Of a stretch of DNA of 64,000 nt, positions 60,339-64,000 are shown piece by piece; the stretch's first letter is position 1, and every line of letters begins with the position of its first letter. A program made the translations under genes and the position numbers. This DNA comes from Pseudalkalibacillus berkeleyi. Lineage in GTDB: Bacteria; Bacillota; Bacilli; Bacillales; Fictibacillaceae. The stretch lies in the NCBI RefSeq assembly GCF_021608225.1, contig NZ_JAKIJS010000001.1, forward strand, positions 1,674,001-1,738,000. The letters run 5' to 3'. The notes under the pieces are model-generated. The model ran no database searches. It was not told the DNA's origin and was given only the letters and a program-made list of their open reading frames with translations.

Positions 60339-60824
60339 ATGTTTAATAGCGGGTTAAGGGGTTTTGGAGCAGGCCTGATCGTTGCTGCAGGGGTACTTGC
60401 ATTGGTCTATTACCAAGGGGCAGATGACCAAAGTAATGAAGCGGATGCTGCAAATTCAAAATCTATTACATATGAAGAAGTGAACCACTTCTTAGAAAAT
60501 GAAGGTTTGGTAGCTGTAGGCCAGAACGAGCTTGATCAGTTAAAAGCAGACCAAGACAAACAAGCTGATTCTAAAAAGAATGATGAAAAAACAGAACAGC
60601 CTAAAGAAGAAAAAGTAATTGAAACAACTGTGGTTATATCAAAAGGGACATCCACTGGACAGGTTACAGACTATTTAGAGAGTAAGAAGATTATTAAAAA
60701 TAGCGATGATCTCCTGAGCTACCTCCGTTCAAATAACTTAGAATCTAAAGTAAGATTCGGCAATTATAAGGTCAATAACAAAATGACGCTCGCAGAAATT
60801 GCCAAGATTATCACGTCACCATAA
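60339..60824 (+). CDS. Membrane-anchored protein with MltG-like LysM-type region (YqzC-like)
   Basis: The 161-residue protein has an N-terminal membrane helix (about 10-27, GAGLIVAAGVLALVYYQG), an acidic Lys/Asp/Glu linker (about 65-100) and a C-terminal domain with TTVVISKGTSTGQVTDYLE and FGNYKVNNKMTLAEIAKII. The latter resembles the LysM-like part of endolytic transglycosylase MltG, but the catalytic domain is absent. It starts 14 nt after the previous gene, with AAAGGAG. The position matches yqzC. Confidence 0.72.
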   Translation: MFNSGLRGFGAGLIVAAGVLALVYYQGADDQSNEADAANSKSITYEEVNHFLENEGLVAVGQNELDQLKADQDKQADSKKNDEKTEQPKEEKVIETTVVISKGTSTGQVTDYLESKKIIKNSDDLLSYLRSNNLESKVRFGNYKVNNKMTLAEIAKIITSP

Positions 60825-60833
60825 ACCATAAAA

Positions 60834-60860
60834 AAAGAGCAGCCAAATTGGTTGCTCTTT
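60834..60860. terminator. Terminator after the YqzC-like gene
   Basis: AAAGAGCAGCCAA and TTGGTTGCTCTTT (60834-60846 and 60848-60860) form a stem with one G-U pair. T-runs occur on both sides, longest on the minus strand. Confidence 0.82.
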
Positions 60861-60876
60861 TCATTATTATAAAAAA

Positions 60877-60903
60877 GGGAACTGATTTGCATCCTCAGTT
60901 CCC
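60877..60903 (-). terminator. Intrinsic terminator after phoU
   Basis: GGGAACTGA pairs with TCAGTTCCC (arms 60895-60903 and 60877-60885), followed by six T on the minus strand. It ends the pst-phoU operon. Confidence 0.9.
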
Positions 60904-60914
60904 TCGCTATTTTT

Positions 60915-61574
60915 CTATTCGTTTAAGTCATAGTGTTTGCCTTTGACAAGGTATACGATGTTTTCACCGATATTTGTTGCATGGTCTGCTGCACGTTCAA
61001 TATAGCGACAGATGAAGCTTAATTGTATGATTTGGTTCGTTGAGTCTGGATAGTCCTTCATACTGCCGAGTAACTCCTGAATCAACTGACCATATTTTTC
61101 ATCGACAAGATCATCACGATCTGCCATTTTTTTAGCGAGTACAATATCCTCATCATTGTATGCTTGGATTGCTTCTACCAACATCGTCTTAGCTGATTCA
61201 GCGAGCTCAGGTATATCCACTAATTCTTTAATCAGAGGCTCTTTACCGATCCGAATGACAGATTTAGCAATGTTAACAGCAAAGTCTGCGATACGTTCAA
61301 CATCAGAGGAGATCTTGATGGCAACGATAATTCTGCGCAAATCACTTGCTACAGGCGCTTGTTTCGCAATCAGCAAAATCGCTTTGTCGTTAATTTCTTC
61401 CTCTAAATTGTTTATACGAAAATCATTGTCAATAATGCGGAGTGCTTTATCTACATCTTGCGTTTTCAATGAATCGATCGCGTCATCTAGTGCACTTTCC
61501 GCTTGGCGACCTAAGTCAACCAACATATCTCTTAACTCATCAAGCTGGGTTTGAAAACTTTCTCTTACAACCAT
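60915..61574 (-). CDS. phoU: Phosphate signalling/transport regulator PhoU
   Basis: PhoU moderates Pst transport and, in many bacteria, Pho signalling. The 219-residue protein is two three-helix bundles with duplicated metal-binding motifs: DVERIADFAVNIAK (about 86-99) and RYIERAADHATNIGENI (about 190-206). The start ATG at 61574 follows AAGGGAGG; an ORF extension of 36 codons upstream belongs to the pstB end region. It is the last gene of pstC-pstA-pstB-phoU. Confidence 0.95.
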   Translation of the reverse strand: MVVRESFQTQLDELRDMLVDLGRQAESALDDAIDSLKTQDVDKALRIIDNDFRINNLEEEINDKAILLIAKQAPVASDLRRIIVAIKISSDVERIADFAVNIAKSVIRIGKEPLIKELVDIPELAESAKTMLVEAIQAYNDEDIVLAKKMADRDDLVDEKYGQLIQELLGSMKDYPDSTNQIIQLSFICRYIERAADHATNIGENIVYLVKGKHYDLNE

Positions 61575-61587
61575 TCTATTCCCTCCC

Positions 61588-62412
61588 TTATCCGAAACGT
61601 CCAGTAATATAGTCTTCTGTTCTCTTATCTTCTGGGTTTGAGAACAGCTTGTCCGTATCAGAGAATTCAACGACCTCACCATTTAAAAAGAATGCTGTCT
61701 TATCTGAAATGCGGGCTGCTTGTTGCATGTTATGCGTTACGATGATGATACTGTATTCTTTCTTTAAATCCTGTACGAGTTCCTCTACTTTCAACGTCGA
61801 AATAGGGTCCAATGCAGAAGTAGGCTCATCCATTAAGATGACATCAGGTTCAATTGCGAGACAACGTGCAATACAAATTCGTTGCTGTTGTCCACCTGAA
61901 AGACCGTATGCATTTTCATTCAATCGATCCTTAACCTCATCCCAAATTGCTGCTCCTTTCAAGCTTTTCTCTACAATTTGGTCGAGTGTTTTTTTATCTC
62001 GGATCCCATGAATTCTTGGTCCATAGGCAATGTTTTCATAGATCGATTTAGGAAACGGATTCGGTTTTTGGAAAACCATCCCTACTTGTGTTCTTAATTC
62101 TTCCACTTTATATTTCGGTTCAAAAATATTTCGCTCTTTGTAACTGATCGCTCCTGATACTTTTACAATCGGAATCGTTTCTACCATACGGTTTAACGTT
62201 TTTATGAATGTTGATTTTCCGCACCCTGATGGTCCAATGATCGCTGTTACTTGTTTTTCAGGAATCTGAAGATTGACATCTTTTAGTGCATGATCTTCAC
62301 CGTACCAAAGGTTCAGCTGGTCTACACCATACACTGTCTTTGCAGGTTCTTTCGCTTCGTTTTCCACTTTATTTACTGGAGCACTTTTGCGCTCATCGAC
62401 TACTGTTTTCAT
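61588..62412 (-). CDS. pstB: Phosphate ABC transporter ATP-binding protein PstB
   Basis: PstB powers high-affinity phosphate uptake. The 274-residue protein has Walker [19 protein letters not shown] (about 59-76), the Q-loop [21 protein letters not shown] in part, signature [16 protein letters not shown] (about 171-186), Walker [17 protein letters not shown] and H-loop VTHNM. An N-terminal extension of about 28 charged residues is variable. It lies 37 nt after pstA and 13 nt before phoU. Confidence 0.97.
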   Translation of the reverse strand: MKTVVDERKSAPVNKVENEAKEPAKTVYGVDQLNLWYGEDHALKDVNLQIPEKQVTAIIGPSGCGKSTFIKTLNRMVETIPIVKVSGAISYKERNIFEPKYKVEELRTQVGMVFQKPNPFPKSIYENIAYGPRIHGIRDKKTLDQIVEKSLKGAAIWDEVKDRLNENAYGLSGGQQQRICIARCLAIEPDVILMDEPTSALDPISTLKVEELVQDLKKEYSIIIVTHNMQQAARISDKTAFFLNGEVVEFSDTDKLFSNPEDKRTEDYITGRFG

Positions 62413-62449
62413 TAAAGAAACCTCCTCAATTTATCATCAACGCGCTAAA

Positions 62450-63328
62450 TTAGTATCGCTTCTGAAATTTGTTTCTTATTATGACTGCGATTGAGTTTAA
62501 AATAATTAGCATGACAAGTAACACGAGAATACCTGATGCTGCGAGTTCTTGGAATTCTGCTTGTGGTCGGGACACCCAGTTATAAATTTGAATCGGCATA
62601 ACCGTAAATCCTGAATAAACACTCTCAGGTAAGAATGCGATAAAAGTTAACGCACCAATCATGATAAGAGGTGCTGTTTCACCAATCGCACGCGAAAAGG
62701 CTAAAATAGATCCCGTTAAAATACCTGGAACTGCAGCCGGTAGTACAACTCTTCTGATTGTCTGCCACTTGGTAGCTCCCATCGCAAAGGATGCGTCCCT
62801 CAACTCTTGTGGAACAGATCGAATCGCTTCTTGAGCGGCTACTACTATAACAGGTAAAATTAACAAGCTTAACGTATATCCACCAGCTAACACACTTCTG
62901 CCCATTTCAAGTAACCGAACAAATATCGTAAGACCTAGCAAACCAAATACGATAGAAGGAACACCTGCTAAATTTGAAATGTTGATTTGAATGAGTTTCG
63001 TAAATTTATTTTTTGGTGCATATTCTTCTAAATAAATCGCCGTTCCTACCCCTAGGATAAAGGATACGGGTGCTGTTACAGCCATGACCCATAAAGTCCC
63101 GACGATCGCTGCTTTAATTCCAGCCTTTTCAGGGAATCGAGAGGCGAAATTCATGAAAAATTCCGGAGTAATGTAACCGATCCCTTGTGTGACGATTCGA
63201 TAAATCAAAATCCCTAATACGACAAGTCCAAATAATGTAGCCATTAACAGAATCGCTCGCTGTACATTGTTCATAATGAGTCGGGAGGTCATTTTCTTTT
63301 CGACGGTTTCTTGATTGATTAACTTCAT
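62450..63328 (-). CDS. pstA: Phosphate ABC transporter permease PstA
   Basis: PstA is one of the two channel-forming permeases. The 292-residue protein has six membrane helices (about 25-45, 80-105, 120-140, 145-165, 210-235, 265-285). The EAA loop is AIRSVPQELRDASFAMGATKWQT (cited in part), and SFILGVGTAIYLEEYAPKN is typical. The start ATG at 63328 follows GGGAGG and lies 1 nt after the pstC stop, indicating coupling. Confidence 0.95.
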   Translation of the reverse strand: MKLINQETVEKKMTSRLIMNNVQRAILLMATLFGLVVLGILIYRIVTQGIGYITPEFFMNFASRFPEKAGIKAAIVGTLWVMAVTAPVSFILGVGTAIYLEEYAPKNKFTKLIQINISNLAGVPSIVFGLLGLTIFVRLLEMGRSVLAGGYTLSLLILPVIVVAAQEAIRSVPQELRDASFAMGATKWQTIRRVVLPAAVPGILTGSILAFSRAIGETAPLIMIGALTFIAFLPESVYSGFTVMPIQIYNWVSRPQAEFQELAASGILVLLVMLIILNSIAVIIRNKFQKRY

Positions 63329-63329
63329 C

Positions 63330-64000
63330 TTAGTAAACCTCCCTGAAACGTTTTGAGATATATTGAGCAAGTAAATTCATAATAAGTGTAAAGACGAACA
63401 AGGTCATCCCTACTGCATAAATACTGTAATAAATGGTTGTTCCATATCCAGCATCACCTAGACTGACTTGAACGATATAAGCTGTCATCGTTTGAATGGA
63501 TTCAGTAGGATCTAACGTTGCTTTAGGCGATGAACCCGCTGCTACTGCGACAATCATCGTTTCACCGATTGCTCTAGAGATTCCTAATACAACAGATGCG
63601 ATAATTCCTGACATCGCTGCTGGTAAAACAATTTTAGTTGCAACTTCAAACTTTGTAGCACCCATCGCGTATGCACCATCTCGAATCGAGTTTGGTACTG
63701 AGTTCATTGCATCCTCAGAAAGTGATGCAATCATCGGAATGATCATGATCCCTACAACAAGTCCAGCACTAAGTGCGTTGTAAATCATTACTCCGTCTAT
63801 AAAAGTTCTGAGAATAGGTGTAACGAAAGTTAGTGCAAAGAATCCGTATACGATTGTTGGTATTCCTGCTAATACTTCAAGGACTGGTTTAATGATTTGC
63901 CTCGTTCTTTGGGATGCATATTCACTTAAGTAAATCGCAGAGCCTATCCCAATTGGAACAGCTACAATCATCGCAATCCCTGTAATCAATAACGTTCCAG
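63330..64000 (-). CDS. pstC: Phosphate ABC transporter permease PstC (5' end outside the window)
   Basis: The C-terminal 223 residues of PstC are visible. The frame stays open to the right edge, reading [19 protein letters not shown]. Motifs include [30 protein letters not shown] and the EAA loop [20 protein letters not shown]. PstC of full length has about 300 residues, so roughly 80-90 residues and the start are missing. PstS should lie beyond the edge. Confidence 0.95.
   Translation of the reverse strand, partial: GTLLITGIAMIVAVPIGIGSAIYLSEYASQRTRQIIKPVLEVLAGIPTIVYGFFALTFVTPILRTFIDGVMIYNALSAGLVVGIMIIPMIASLSEDAMNSVPNSIRDGAYAMGATKFEVATKIVLPAAMSGIIASVVLGISRAIGETMIVAVAAGSSPKATLDPTESIQTMTAYIVQVSLGDAGYGTTIYYSIYAVGMTLFVFTLIMNLLAQYISKRFREVY

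Overview
The window is chromosomal DNA of a low-GC, endospore-forming Firmicute of the family Bacillaceae. It carries the complete spoIIIA operon, splB, cwlJ, a GerA/SpoVAF-type germination gene, the comG operon and many genes in the yqg-yqh-yqi order known from Bacillus subtilis, but the proteins and local rearrangements show it is not B. subtilis. The species cannot be named from sequence alone. Most genes are on the minus strand.

Layout. 1-5155: xseB-xseA-folD-nusB-yqhY-accC-accB (DNA repair, folate C1 units, fatty-acid synthesis). 5337-10624: spoIIIAA to AH with a sigma-E type promoter. 10635-18310: yqhV, efp, a prolidase, aroQ, yqhR, the plus-strand yqhQ-yqhP pair, a patatin-like protein, mntR and spore photoproduct lyase. 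18322-22997: a B12-dependent (class II) ribonucleotide reductase gene, nrdJ, that does not read through in one frame. It is cut into four exons by three group I introns of 402, 331 and 1213 nt. One exon is only 30 nt, and the longest intron encodes a PD-(D/E)XK homing endonuclease. Two NrdR boxes lie at its promoter. 23168-32319: lipM, yqhL, cwlJ, the glycine cleavage genes gcvT-gcvPA-gcvPB behind a tandem glycine riboswitch, and the SNF2 helicase pair yqhH-yqhG. 32402-37085: yqzE, aroK and comGA-GG. 37358-49428: small yqg genes, an MBL hydrolase, a MidA-type methyltransferase, a FetAB-like ABC exporter, a HIT protein, a LysM-M14 peptidase, an LTA synthase, glcK-yqgQ and a SpoVAF-like germination gene. 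49445-56907: M42 peptidase, a second M24 peptidase beside a sodium:solute symporter, and an NhaC-family transporter preceded by a T-box leader. 56894-59792: mobA-yqgN, a NERD-domain protein, a 52-bp tandem repeat array and rpmG. 60121-64000: two small yqzD/yqzC-like genes and phoU-pstB-pstA-pstC (pstC runs off the end).

How the genes connect. Several blocks handle C1 and lipoyl metabolism: folD, the glycine cleavage system, 5-formyl-THF cyclo-ligase, and LipM, which lipoylates GcvH. Sporulation is represented by the SpoIIIA feeding-tube complex, SplB, CwlJ and the germination protein. DNA uptake depends on ComG. Regulatory RNAs (glycine riboswitch, T-box) and DNA boxes (NrdR, sigma-E) are legible.

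The standout is the intron-riddled nrdJ. Other oddities are comGA and spoIIIAD without a usual start codon, two intergenic tandem repeat arrays (21 bp and about 52 bp), and an L33 protein without its zinc cysteines.
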